Shown in pieces: positions 1 to 6,568 of a stretch of DNA of 7,994 nucleotides. The notes under the pieces were generated by a model, which was not told the origin of the DNA, searched no databases, and worked only from the letters and a program-made list of their open reading frames with translations. Origin of the DNA: Acidobacteriaceae bacterium. GTDB lineage: Bacteria; Acidobacteriota; Terriglobia; Terriglobales; Acidobacteriaceae. The position numbers and the translations under genes were made by a program. How positions within the stretch are numbered: position 1 is the first letter of the stretch; every line of letters begins with the position of its first letter. The stretch is from NCBI GenBank assembly GCA_003165095.1, contig PLSH01000330.1, positions 3,573 through 11,566 on the forward strand, given 5' to 3'.

Positions 1-1469
1 CTTATCAACCCCAAGAACATACGCGCATTTTCCTTCACGTCGGCGCCGCCAATTATCACTCCTGGTTCTGGGTCAACGGCCAGGAGGTCTGCGAGCACGA
101 AGGCGGTTACACGGCATTTAACTGCGACGTAACTTCGGCCCTGCAGAATGGCGCCAACTTCATCGTCGCCGCCGTCGATAACACCCGTCACGATGACAAC
201 GTGCCCTCGCTCGAAACCGATTGGTGGAATTACGGAGGCCTCACCCGCGAAGTCTCCCTCATCGCTGTACCCGACGCATTCATCGATCAGTACGACCTGC
301 ACCTCAGCCGTTCTGAGAATTCAGTCGTTGTAGGCTGGGTCCACGTAGTCAATGCAGGGCCCGGCGCAAATGTCGAAATTGAGATACCTGAGTCACACGC
401 AAAAACCAGCGCCACCGTCGGTGCCGATAACCGCGCCCTCATCCATTTCAGCGCGCCTGGCCTCCAACTCTGGTCGCCCGAAACTCCAAAACTCTATAGC
501 GTCGGCATACACTCGGGCCAGGATTCCATCACCGATCTCATCGGTTTTCGCACCATCGAAACGCGCGGTACCGAGATATTGCTCAACGGCAAGCCGATCT
601 TCCTGCGCGGCGTATCCGTTCACGCCGAAGCTCCTTATCGAACCGGCCGTGCATATTCTGACAAGGATGCCGAAATCCTTCTCGGCTGGGCCAAAGAGCT
701 AGGCTGCAACTATGTCCGCCTCGCCCACTATCCGCACGACGAAACCATGCTGCGCGCCGCCGACCGCATGGGATTGCTCGTGTGGTCTGAAAATCCCGTC
801 TACTGGGCCTTGCAGTTTGATAACCCCAAGGTCCTCGCCAAGGCCGAACAGCAGCTAGACGAGGAGATCGACACGTCGCGCAATCATGCGGCCATCATCC
901 TCTGGTCCATGGCCAACGAAACACCCAATACACCGGCCCGCACGCAATTCATTGAAACTCTCGCCGCCCGCGCGCGCCTGCTCGATCCTACGCGCCTCAT
1001 TACCGCTGCCCTGCTGGTCCGCGCCGAAGGTCACACGAAAATTATTGATGACTCACTCGGCGATGCCCTCGATGTGATCGGCTTCAACGAATATATAGGC
1101 TGGTACGAGGGGCGTCCTGAAAGTGCTGACATCACGCAGTGGCGCGTTGCCTTTGAAAAGCCGCTCATTGTCAGCGAATTTGGCGGAGGCGCCAAGGCCG
1201 GCCTCCATGGCAGCCTCGATCGACGCTGGAGCGAGGAATACCAGGCGGATATCTACCGTCATCAGATTGGAATGCTCAACCGCATCCCACAACTTAGAGG
1301 AATGAGCCCGTGGGTGCTGATGGATTTCCGCTCGCCCAACCGCCCGTTAGTGGGCATTCAGGATGAATTCAACCGCAAGGGACTTATCTCCGATCAGGGC
1401 CAGAAAAAACAGGCATTCTTCGTGTTGCAAAAAGCATATAAGGAAAAGGCCGTTGGAAAACCCGAATGA
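1..1469 (+). CDS. Glycoside hydrolase family 2 protein, beta-glucuronidase-like (5' end outside window)
   Basis: The frame is open from base 3 to the TGA at 1467-1469, giving 488 residues without a start, so the gene begins upstream. A GTG at 201 lies inside the domain and is not a start. In order I see the end of the sugar-binding jelly-roll domain (about 1-90, with WVNG and a DWWNYGGLTR motif at 73-82), an Ig-like sandwich (about 92-180) and a TIM barrel. The GH2 signature begins NYVRLAHYP at 236. The acid/base Glu is in WSMANE (residue 306, bases 918-920) and the nucleophile Glu in VSEFGG (residue 392, bases 1176-1178). NEYIGWYEG and a terminal NRKG (457-460) match the beta-glucuronidase layout, where an Asn-x-Lys motif contacts the glucuronate carboxylate; related beta-galactosidases can have a similar NxKG, so the substrate is not certain. 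The enzyme would hydrolyse beta-glycosides with retention. Any signal peptide would lie off the window. Confidence 0.9.
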   Translation, partial: YQPQEHTRIFLHVGAANYHSWFWVNGQEVCEHEGGYTAFNCDVTSALQNGANFIVAAVDNTRHDDNVPSLETDWWNYGGLTREVSLIAVPDAFIDQYDLHLSRSENSVVVGWVHVVNAGPGANVEIEIPESHAKTSATVGADNRALIHFSAPGLQLWSPETPKLYSVGIHSGQDSITDLIGFRTIETRGTEILLNGKPIFLRGVSVHAEAPYRTGRAYSDKDAEILLGWAKELGCNYVRLAHYPHDETMLRAADRMGLLVWSENPVYWALQFDNPKVLAKAEQQLDEEIDTSRNHAAIILWSMANETPNTPARTQFIETLAARARLLDPTRLITAALLVRAEGHTKIIDDSLGDALDVIGFNEYIGWYEGRPESADITQWRVAFEKPLIVSEFGGGAKAGLHGSLDRRWSEEYQADIYRHQIGMLNRIPQLRGMSPWVLMDFRSPNRPLVGIQDEFNRKGLISDQGQKKQAFFVLQKAYKEKAVGKPE

Positions 1470-1552
1470 CATGCTCGGTATTGCCGCTTCTAAGTGGTTA
1501 GAGCCCTTACTGCGCCCGTGCATAAATCAGATTCTTGAGTTATTCTTTACTT

Positions 1553-1786
1553 ATGGCTATTGAAAATATTCTTGCTCAGATTGACTCGGAAATCGCACGG
1601 CTTACGCAGGCACGCTCCCTGCTGGCCAACCTGGGAACAGCAACAACCGGAAGCAAAGCGAAGAAGGCGCCCGCCAAGGCCAAGACCAGGAAGAAGCGCG
1701 TACTGAGCCCGGAGGCGCGCAAGCGAATCGCCGACGCACAGCGCAAGCGCTGGGCCGCTCAAAAGGCCAAGGCAAAGGCCAAGTAA
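1553..1786 (+). CDS. Small highly basic histone-H1-like protein (77 aa), putative DNA-binding
   Basis: The reading frame starts at ATG 1553; a TTG at 1535 would add six residues (MSYSLL) that look like leader sequence. Residues 1-27 (MAIENILAQID...) form a predicted amphipathic helix, suited to dimerisation. Residues 35-49 are a Lys/Ala/Pro-rich stretch like histone H1 tails. Residues 51-71 hold a conserved-looking helix, LSPEARKRIADAQRKRW, and the protein ends in alternating Lys-Ala. Residues 35-77 contain 19 Lys or Arg and only two acidic residues, so nucleic-acid binding is likely, perhaps as a nucleoid protein. I recall similar small proteins in acidobacterial genomes, but no function. 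No Shine-Dalgarno sequence precedes the start. The gene lies 83 bases after the GH2 gene and is probably independent of it. The role is inferred from composition only. Confidence 0.72.
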   Translation: MAIENILAQIDSEIARLTQARSLLANLGTATTGSKAKKAPAKAKTRKKRVLSPEARKRIADAQRKRWAAQKAKAKAK

Positions 1787-1913
1787 CAAGCGTACATGAC
1801 TGCCAATCCTCATTTTCCGCATTCATGCTGGTCGTCGCCATCCGGTGTGCCCTACGGATATCGCATTCGTCCATCATCGGCGAGGCGTGGGAATCTCCCC
1901 ATTTCCTTGCGGT

Positions 1914-1941
1914 AAGAGCGTGTCCGCGCACAGCTCTTTTT
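1914..1941 (+). terminator. Probable rho-independent terminator
   Basis: AAGAGCGTG (1914-1922) pairs with CAC (1929-1931) and GCTCTT (1933-1938), with one bulged A at 1932 and a six-base loop, followed by more T (1939-1941), making five T in a row with the end of the stem. The T-run is on the plus strand, so it suits transcripts from the small basic gene (stop at 1786) or the GH2 gene. In the other direction the stem is followed by ACC, so it would not stop the aldehyde dehydrogenase transcript efficiently. Confidence 0.55.
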
Positions 1942-1993
1942 GTATCTGGCGCCGCGATGTCAGCGTGCAATCGAATCTCGTCGCGCGCCGCCC

Positions 1994-3439
1994 CTATCCG
2001 ATCCCTGCCATCACCAGCATGCGCGGCTCGGTCATCTCTTCGATGGCCCAGCGAATGCCCTCACGGCCCAGGCCGGAGTCTTTCACGCCGCCGTATGGCA
2101 TCGGATCCAGACGCCAGGTCGGCGTGTCGCCGGCAATCAACGCGCCCACTTCCAACTCGCGAAACGCGGTCAGAATCCGTCCTGCATCGCGCGTGAGCAG
2201 CCCCGCCTGTAGCCCGAACCGCGAGTGATTCACGTCCGCCAGTGCCTGCTCAAAATCTTCGTAAGGCTCAATTGCTACCACCGGACCAAACACTTCTTCG
2301 TCGCGCACTTTCATGCCCGGCTTGGTTCCGGTCAGGATCGCAGGCGTCACCACGGAACCTTTTCGCTCCCCGCCGGCCACCAGCTTCGCGCCGCCTTCCA
2401 CGGCTTCCTTCACCCACGCCTCCACGCGTTCCGCATCGCTCGGCCGGATCAACGGGCCCACCTCTGTGGCTTCTTCTGAAGGATCGCCGGTGACCAGCTC
2501 CGCCGCGCACTCAACCACCTTCCACAGGAAGGTCTGGAAGATGTTGCGATCCACAAATACGCGCTGCACGCTGATGCACGATTGTCCCGCATAGGCAAAC
2601 GCCGCATGCGCGGTGCGCGTGGCAGCTTCGTCCAGGTCCGGCCAGTCATTGTGAACAATCAGCGCCGCATTCCCGCCCAGTTCCAGCAGCACGCGCTTGC
2701 GTCCCGAGTGAGCCTTCAGCTCCCAACCCACCTTCGCCGATCCTGTAAAACTCAACAGCTTGATGCGCTCTTCTTTCTCCGCCAGCCAGCACGTGTCAAC
2801 GTTGTCCAGCGGCAAGACTGCCAGCGCCTCCTCCGGCCAACCCGCCTTCAGAATCACTTCGCCCAGCGCCAGCGCCGTGAACGGCGTTTGCGGAGCCGGC
2901 TTCAGAATCAGCGGACATCCCGCAGCCAGCGCCGGAGCGGCTTTATGCGCCACCAGGTTCAGCGGAAAATTGAACGGAGTAATGGCCAGCACCGGCCCCA
3001 CCGGGAACCGCTGTACCAACCCCCAGCGGCCTTCGTTGCCCTCGGCCAAATCCAGCGGAACGCTCTCGCCGCCCAGCCGCACCGTCTCTTCAGCCGCGGT
3101 CCTGAAGGTCATCACCGTCCGATCCACCTCGGCCCGCGCCAGCCGCACCGGTTTGCCCGCCTCCGCCACAATCAGCTGTGCAAACCGCTCCTTCTGCTCC
3201 GTCAGAGCTTCCGCCACGGCTTCCAGAATCTCGCGCCGCTTCCAGCGCGGAAGCGCGCGCGTGCGCCGCAGGCTGGCCACCGCGTGGTTCACTGCCTGTC
3301 GCGCGTCAGCCCGCGTGGCCACGGTCACCCGGCCCACCAGTCCCTGGTCCCACGGCGACCGCACTTCCAGCGCCTCTCCGTCGGTCCATTCCTTACCGCA
3401 CATCAGAAATCCCGTTTGCGTACCCGGCCGCATCTTCAT
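1994..3439 (-). CDS. NAD(P)-dependent aldehyde dehydrogenase family protein
   Basis: This 481-residue protein has the full length of the aldehyde dehydrogenase superfamily and should oxidise an aldehyde to a carboxylate in the cytoplasm. Motifs are intact: ITPFNFPLN with the oxyanion Asn157, LKPA with cofactor Lys180, FTGSAKVG (231-238) of the Rossmann fold, the general base Glu253 in LELGG, the nucleophile Cys288 in GQSCIS, EEVFGP (381-386) and PYGGVKDSG (448-456). The ITPFNFPLNLVAHK and GQSCISVQRV wording is most like the lactaldehyde/phosphonoacetaldehyde dehydrogenase-like branch (ALDH21-type), but the substrate cannot be read from sequence. The start at 3439 is favoured by GGGGAG ten bases upstream; a second ATG at 3403 (MCGKEW) is possible and would overlap the stop of the small frame upstream. 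It lies 158 bases downstream of the DUF5054 gene on the same strand, so the two are probably co-transcribed and the aldehyde may be sugar-derived. Confidence 0.95.
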   Translation of the reverse strand: MKMRPGTQTGFLMCGKEWTDGEALEVRSPWDQGLVGRVTVATRADARQAVNHAVASLRRTRALPRWKRREILEAVAEALTEQKERFAQLIVAEAGKPVRLARAEVDRTVMTFRTAAEETVRLGGESVPLDLAEGNEGRWGLVQRFPVGPVLAITPFNFPLNLVAHKAAPALAAGCPLILKPAPQTPFTALALGEVILKAGWPEEALAVLPLDNVDTCWLAEKEERIKLLSFTGSAKVGWELKAHSGRKRVLLELGGNAALIVHNDWPDLDEAATRTAHAAFAYAGQSCISVQRVFVDRNIFQTFLWKVVECAAELVTGDPSEEATEVGPLIRPSDAERVEAWVKEAVEGGAKLVAGGERKGSVVTPAILTGTKPGMKVRDEEVFGPVVAIEPYEDFEQALADVNHSRFGLQAGLLTRDAGRILTAFRELEVGALIAGDTPTWRLDPMPYGGVKDSGLGREGIRWAIEEMTEPRMLVMAGIG

Positions 3440-3605
3440 GGCTCTGCTGCTCCCCGTCTGTCAGCTTCAATGTTACAGGCGCGGAGCGCGTCCAGCGGGC
3501 GAGGTCGAAATTGCGCTCCATCACAATTCCGGAATGAAACTCCCAGGAAATTGTTTCCTGCGCGAGCTCGAACGGAAACCGCGCCTGAATCCAGCTCTCA
3601 AGCAC
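3393..3605 (-). CDS. Possible small overlapping gene of unknown function (70 aa, GTG start)
   Basis: This frame starts with GTG at 3605, directly after an in-frame TGA (3608-3606), and ends with TAA at 3393-3395. It overlaps the end of the DUF5054 gene by eight bases and the start of the aldehyde dehydrogenase gene by 47 bases, or by 11 if that gene starts at 3403. Over the 55 codons from 3605 to 3441, my hand count gives G or C at about 58%, 44% and 73% of first, second and third codon positions, the usual pattern of real genes at this G+C. The product begins VLESWIQARFPFELAQ and has a probably beta-rich middle (ISWEF, PVTLKL). I do not recognise it, and see no signal peptide or membrane segment. 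No good ribosome binding site precedes it, so translation would depend on coupling to the upstream gene. It could instead be a remnant of a longer gene or chance. Confidence 0.35.
   Translation of the reverse strand: MLESWIQARFPFELAQETISWEFHSGIVMERNFDLARWTRSAPVTLKLTDGEQQSHEDAAGYANGISDVR
3450..3455 (-). promoter_or_regulatory. Ribosome binding site of the aldehyde dehydrogenase
   Basis: GGGGAG on the minus strand, ten bases before ATG 3439. It supports this start over ATG 3403, which has only a weak GGGA in front of it. Confidence 0.6.
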
Positions 3606-5673
3606 TCAATGCATACCGCGCCTTCACGTCCTCGCCGTACCACATGATGTAGTTTGTTCCCCACGCATTGTTGTACAGGCAGGAATGGATTCCCTTGCTT
3701 AAATCCGGTTGCTCATTCGAAAAATAAAGCGGGCTCCGTTTTCCCAGCGCCACCACCGGAGCGTCGACCGTCTCAACCGCAAACCGGTCTCCGCCGGCCT
3801 CGTAACCAAATCCAGTTTGAAGGCAGTGCATGTGCCGGTTTCCCGAAATCACCACGTCGAACGGCCTCACTGTCTCGCCCGATTTCTCCAGCCACCACCC
3901 ATTCTCGTCCTCGGCAACGGGATTGAAGCTCAGCCACAGCGATTCCGGCATCCGCGTCGCGGGCTTCCCAAACCACGCCACGCTCAACTCAATCTCCTTC
4001 CTCTTTCGCGGCAGCCGCAATTCCACACAAACCCTGCGCGGAAACGCGGCACGCCCCGATCGAAACGCATCTTCGTCCTCGAACTTCGGGCAGATCAGGA
4101 TGCGATGCTCCTCCGCCGTCTCCTCCACGCGCACCTCCGCAGACGTCGGCTGCCACTCTTCGTTTTTCGCGCCAAATCTCTCGATATTCGGCTTGCCGAA
4201 ATCCTTCTGCGCCCAATCCGCTTTCGTCGTCAGATAACTGCTCATGAAGCTCTGATAATCCTCCTGCGAAAGCGTCTGATACGTCAGCAGCGCAATCGGA
4301 TTGCTGGCGCCGGCCCACTCGCGCCCCGTCGCCTTGTTGCATAGACGCGTGATCGCTCCCGTCCGCGGATCGATTACCACGATGAATTTTTCGGTATCGA
4401 TCGCCTTTCCGGCTGGATGCGCGACTCCCGCCATCACCGGCTCGCTCGGCTTCACGTTCTCGATCGCCTGCTCCGCCTCCGCGCGCAGTGCTGCGGGCAG
4501 CGTCGCCACTCCGTCCAGCAAATCTTTTCGTTTTTCCTCCCAACTGAACTCCACCACCTTGTAATTCTTCGTGTCCAGCATCTTCGCCAAATCCGCGGGC
4601 ACGTAGTTGTCAAAGTCCAGCCACGTCTTGGTGTCGGTCCCCCAGGTGTGCTCAGCCTCCAGCAGCGCGTGGCGCAGAAACTGCAAATCAACCGCGTCGC
4701 CGAGCTTCAACCTGCCATTCGCAATCCACTTCTCGCGCAGCCTTGACACCGCGCGATAGCGCGCTACCTTTAGCGGGTCGCTGGCTACGCCGTAAATCCA
4801 CGTATCGCCAATCTCTTCGGTCACCACCGGCAGCTTGTCGCCATGCGGCTCCATGGCATTGGCCATCTGGGAAAGATTGCTCGCGTGTATCTCCGCATTC
4901 GGGAAACGCGTTCCCAGATCGGCATAAATCGCCGCAATCTCTTCCGGCGTATGCGGCCCGCTGTTATCGCCTCGCACCTCCGTCACCAACGCCAGGTCCG
5001 ATCCGGGAACCACTGTGACGGCGCCGTATTCGTGGTGATACATCATCGCCAGGCTCGCGCCTGAAGGATCCTTCCACAGAAAAATCGGCGGCAATTTGGC
5101 CGGCATTGAGCCTCCGTTCACGCCGATCTCCAGAAACTTGATTCCGCCCTTTGCCAGCGGCGGGATAATTCCCCGCGTGTGACCCGGAACGTCCGTCATC
5201 TTCGCGCCCGTCGTCACTTTTCCAAACCGCCGGTCCAGCGAACGCGCCAGCGCCAGGCTTCCCTCGATCATCGAGGGCGCGAGCATCTCCGTCTGCCAGG
5301 TGAACGGCAGCCCATGCCACGCAATGTCTCCGCGCTCGATCGCTTCCTCCATCGTCTTGCGGTCGGCAGCCGATGCCTGCTCGAGATATTCAAACACCAG
5401 CCACGAACCCGTGGTCCACACATAGCGCCGCTTGCCGCCTGCATTCTCGGCCTTCGCAATCTCGATCGCACGGGGGAAATACTGGTTGAAGTACTTGTGC
5501 ACCACGTTATATTGCGTATCGATGAAACCCGCGTCGAAGTGGCACTTGAACATCACCAGCACCCGCTTCACACTCCCCTCCGCACTTGCGGACAGAGCGC
5601 GCAGTCCCAGCCGCGGCAACAGCAATCCCGTTCCCGCAGCTGTTATCGTCTTGACGAATTCCCGCCGTTTCAT
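3598..5673 (-). CDS. Tat-exported DUF5054 protein, glycoside hydrolase family 38-like
   Basis: The product has 691 residues from ATG 5673. It opens with a twin-arginine signal: KRREFVK, then a hydrophobic stretch (about 9-26) and a likely cleavage after SASA near residue 31, so a folded, probably metal-bearing enzyme is exported to the periplasm or beyond. CHFDAGF near the mature N-terminus (His45, Asp47) resembles the His-x-Asp zinc motif of GH38 alpha-mannosidases, and TDVPGHT (Asp161) matches the position of their nucleophile/zinc Asp. EHTWGTD (His342) could supply the last ligand. The C-terminal half looks beta-rich and ends in NAWGTNYIMWYGED, typical of DUF5054 as I recall it. Family knowledge gives no firm substrate; alpha-mannoside hydrolysis is inference. 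It is the first gene of a minus-strand operon with the aldehyde dehydrogenase and is divergent from the DNA glycosylase. A TTG at 5679 is only two bases from the Shine-Dalgarno and is rejected as start. Confidence 0.92.
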   Translation of the reverse strand: MKRREFVKTITAAGTGLLLPRLGLRALSASAEGSVKRVLVMFKCHFDAGFIDTQYNVVHKYFNQYFPRAIEIAKAENAGGKRRYVWTTGSWLVFEYLEQASAADRKTMEEAIERGDIAWHGLPFTWQTEMLAPSMIEGSLALARSLDRRFGKVTTGAKMTDVPGHTRGIIPPLAKGGIKFLEIGVNGGSMPAKLPPIFLWKDPSGASLAMMYHHEYGAVTVVPGSDLALVTEVRGDNSGPHTPEEIAAIYADLGTRFPNAEIHASNLSQMANAMEPHGDKLPVVTEEIGDTWIYGVASDPLKVARYRAVSRLREKWIANGRLKLGDAVDLQFLRHALLEAEHTWGTDTKTWLDFDNYVPADLAKMLDTKNYKVVEFSWEEKRKDLLDGVATLPAALRAEAEQAIENVKPSEPVMAGVAHPAGKAIDTEKFIVVIDPRTGAITRLCNKATGREWAGASNPIALLTYQTLSQEDYQSFMSSYLTTKADWAQKDFGKPNIERFGAKNEEWQPTSAEVRVEETAEEHRILICPKFEDEDAFRSGRAAFPRRVCVELRLPRKRKEIELSVAWFGKPATRMPESLWLSFNPVAEDENGWWLEKSGETVRPFDVVISGNRHMHCLQTGFGYEAGGDRFAVETVDAPVVALGKRSPLYFSNEQPDLSKGIHSCLYNNAWGTNYIMWYGEDVKARYALSA

Positions 5674-5681
5674 CCTCAAAT

Positions 5682-5687
5682 CTCCTC
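5682..5687 (-). promoter_or_regulatory. Ribosome binding site of the DUF5054 gene
   Basis: GAGGAG on the minus strand, eight bases before ATG 5673. This spacing is ideal and decides the start; the TTG at 5679 is only two bases away. Confidence 0.75.
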
Positions 5688-5706
5688 ACACCACCAAACC
5701 GCCCGA

Positions 5707-5732
5707 AGTGTACCACCCGCAGCCCGCATCAA
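5707..5732 (-). promoter_or_regulatory. Candidate promoter for the DUF5054/aldehyde dehydrogenase operon
   Basis: On the minus strand TACACT (5712-5707) is preceded by TGG, forming an extended -10 element. A TTGATG lies upstream (5732-5727) but only 14 bases away, so it is a poor -35, and the extended -10 would have to carry the activity. Transcription would start near 5700, leaving a leader of about 27 bases that contains the ribosome binding site. Assigned by eye from the sigma-70 consensus. Confidence 0.35.
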
Positions 5733-5753
5733 CACTTCATCCACCGTGCCGCG

Positions 5754-5762
5754 TGCGATAAA
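5754..5762 (+). promoter_or_regulatory. Candidate extended -10 element of the DNA glycosylase gene
   Basis: TGC followed by GATAAA (four of six matches to TATAAT) ends eight bases before ATG 5771, so transcription would begin at or within about two bases of the start codon, giving a leaderless message. No convincing -35 is seen 17 bases upstream. This fits the lack of a Shine-Dalgarno sequence at this gene. Confidence 0.27.
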
Positions 5763-5770
5763 CTCCTTTC

Positions 5771-6475
5771 ATGATTCACGACGGCCGCAGCCGCAAACTT
5801 CCCTTCGACCGCGACGAGGCGCTGGCCCATCTCCGCTCCCGCGACGCCAAACTCGCCGCGCTGATCGATCGCGTTGGCCCCTTCACGCTCTGCCTCGATC
5901 GCTCGCCTTCGCCCTTCGAGTCGCTGCTCGAGTCCATCCTCTACCAGCAGTTGCACGGCAAGGCTGCGGCCACCATCCATCGTCGCGTCCGCGAGTTCTT
6001 CGGCGGCGATCCCACACCGCAGCAGTTGCTCTCGACGCCCGACGATCCCCTCCGCGCCGCCGGCGTTTCCGGCAACAAGATCAAAGCGCTTCGCGACCTG
6101 GCCGCGCGCACCATCGACGGCACGGTCCCTACCCACGCCGCCATCCGCAAAATGTCCGACGCAGACATTGTCGAGCGGCTTACCGAGGTGCGCGGCATCG
6201 GCCCCTGGACCGTCGAAATGCTCCTCATCTTCCGCCTGGGACGGCCCGATGTCCTCCCCGTAACCGACTACGGCGTGCGCAAAGGGTATGCACTTACATT
6301 CCTGCGCCTGCCCAGGTCCCGGCCCATTGAAGCCTCCGATCTGCCTAAGCCCGACGCAGTGTTCAAGCGCGGAACCCGCTGGTCGCCGTTCCGCTCCGTA
6401 GCCAGTTGGTATCTGTGGCGCGCCTGCGATCTCGCCAAAGACACTCCACCCGCCGGCAGATCGGCCCGGACTTAG
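5771..6475 (+). CDS. DNA-3-methyladenine glycosylase II, AlkA/Mag1-like (HhH-GPD)
   Basis: This 234-residue protein belongs to the HhH-GPD DNA repair superfamily and should excise alkylated bases such as 3-methyladenine, starting base excision repair. SILYQQLHGKAA (55-66) is the conserved helix of the family. The helix-hairpin-helix is at 136-154 (VRGIGPWTVEMLLIF) and the catalytic Asp is Asp166 in LPVTDYGVRKG. ASWYLWRA (211-218) is the usual terminal helix. There is no Cys cluster, so it is not the iron-sulfur EndoIII/MutY type. It lacks the extra N-terminal domain of E. coli AlkA (282 aa) and is closer in size to the yeast Mag1 core. The start is forced: an in-frame TAA lies at 5759-5761 and the next Met is residue 128. 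No Shine-Dalgarno precedes it. It is divergent from the DUF5054 gene, with 91 bases between them, and has no evident functional link to it. Confidence 0.92.
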   Translation: MIHDGRSRKLPFDRDEALAHLRSRDAKLAALIDRVGPFTLCLDRSPSPFESLLESILYQQLHGKAAATIHRRVREFFGGDPTPQQLLSTPDDPLRAAGVSGNKIKALRDLAARTIDGTVPTHAAIRKMSDADIVERLTEVRGIGPWTVEMLLIFRLGRPDVLPVTDYGVRKGYALTFLRLPRSRPIEASDLPKPDAVFKRGTRWSPFRSVASWYLWRACDLAKDTPPAGRSART

Positions 6476-6495
6476 GGCCATGATTCGGCACGTCC

Positions 6496-6525
6496 TTCGA
6501 ACCCTCCTCCGTTTCGCCGTAGAAT
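6496..6525 (+). promoter_or_regulatory. Candidate promoter of the GH57/DUF3536 gene
   Basis: TAGAAT (6520-6525, five of six matches to TATAAT) lies 18 bases after TTCGAA (6496-6501, a weak -35). Transcription would begin near 6532, which excludes the ATG at 6524 as start and leaves a leader of about 25 or 37 bases before ATG 6557 or 6569. It falls in the 93-base gap after the DNA glycosylase stop, so the GH57 gene is probably transcribed on its own. Confidence 0.4.
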
Positions 6526-6568
6526 GATCTATGCGGCCGGCGCGCGCGCGGCTGCGATGGATGTTTTC

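Noticed and set aside
201..203. GTG as the start of the GH2 gene
   Set aside because: The frame stays open to the left edge, and the upstream residues (HVGAANYHSWFWVNGQ) are clearly part of the GH2 sugar-binding domain.
1498..1526. Possible promoter for the small basic gene (TTAGAG, 17 bases, CATAAA)
   Set aside because: The spacing is right, but only two of six -35 and four of six -10 bases match, too weak to list as a feature.
1471..1563. 30-codon frame starting just after the GH2 stop
   Set aside because: It is very short, has no coding-like base pattern, and overlaps the start of the better-supported basic gene.
1762..1786. Direct repeat of AAGGCCAAGG-like units at the end of the basic gene
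   Set aside because: It is simply the codons of the alternating Lys-Ala tail, not an independent repeat element.
2582..3652. Plus-strand open frames of about 356 and 295 codons opposite the aldehyde dehydrogenase
   Set aside because: The products are Arg/Gln/Pro-rich or Ser/Ala-rich with no domain pattern, while the minus strand encodes a complete dehydrogenase with all catalytic residues.
5179..6330. Plus-strand frame (about 383 codons) running from the DUF5054 gene into the DNA glycosylase gene
   Set aside because: It spans two divergent genes and their promoter region in the wrong frame, and its product is Arg/Pro/His-rich low-complexity sequence.
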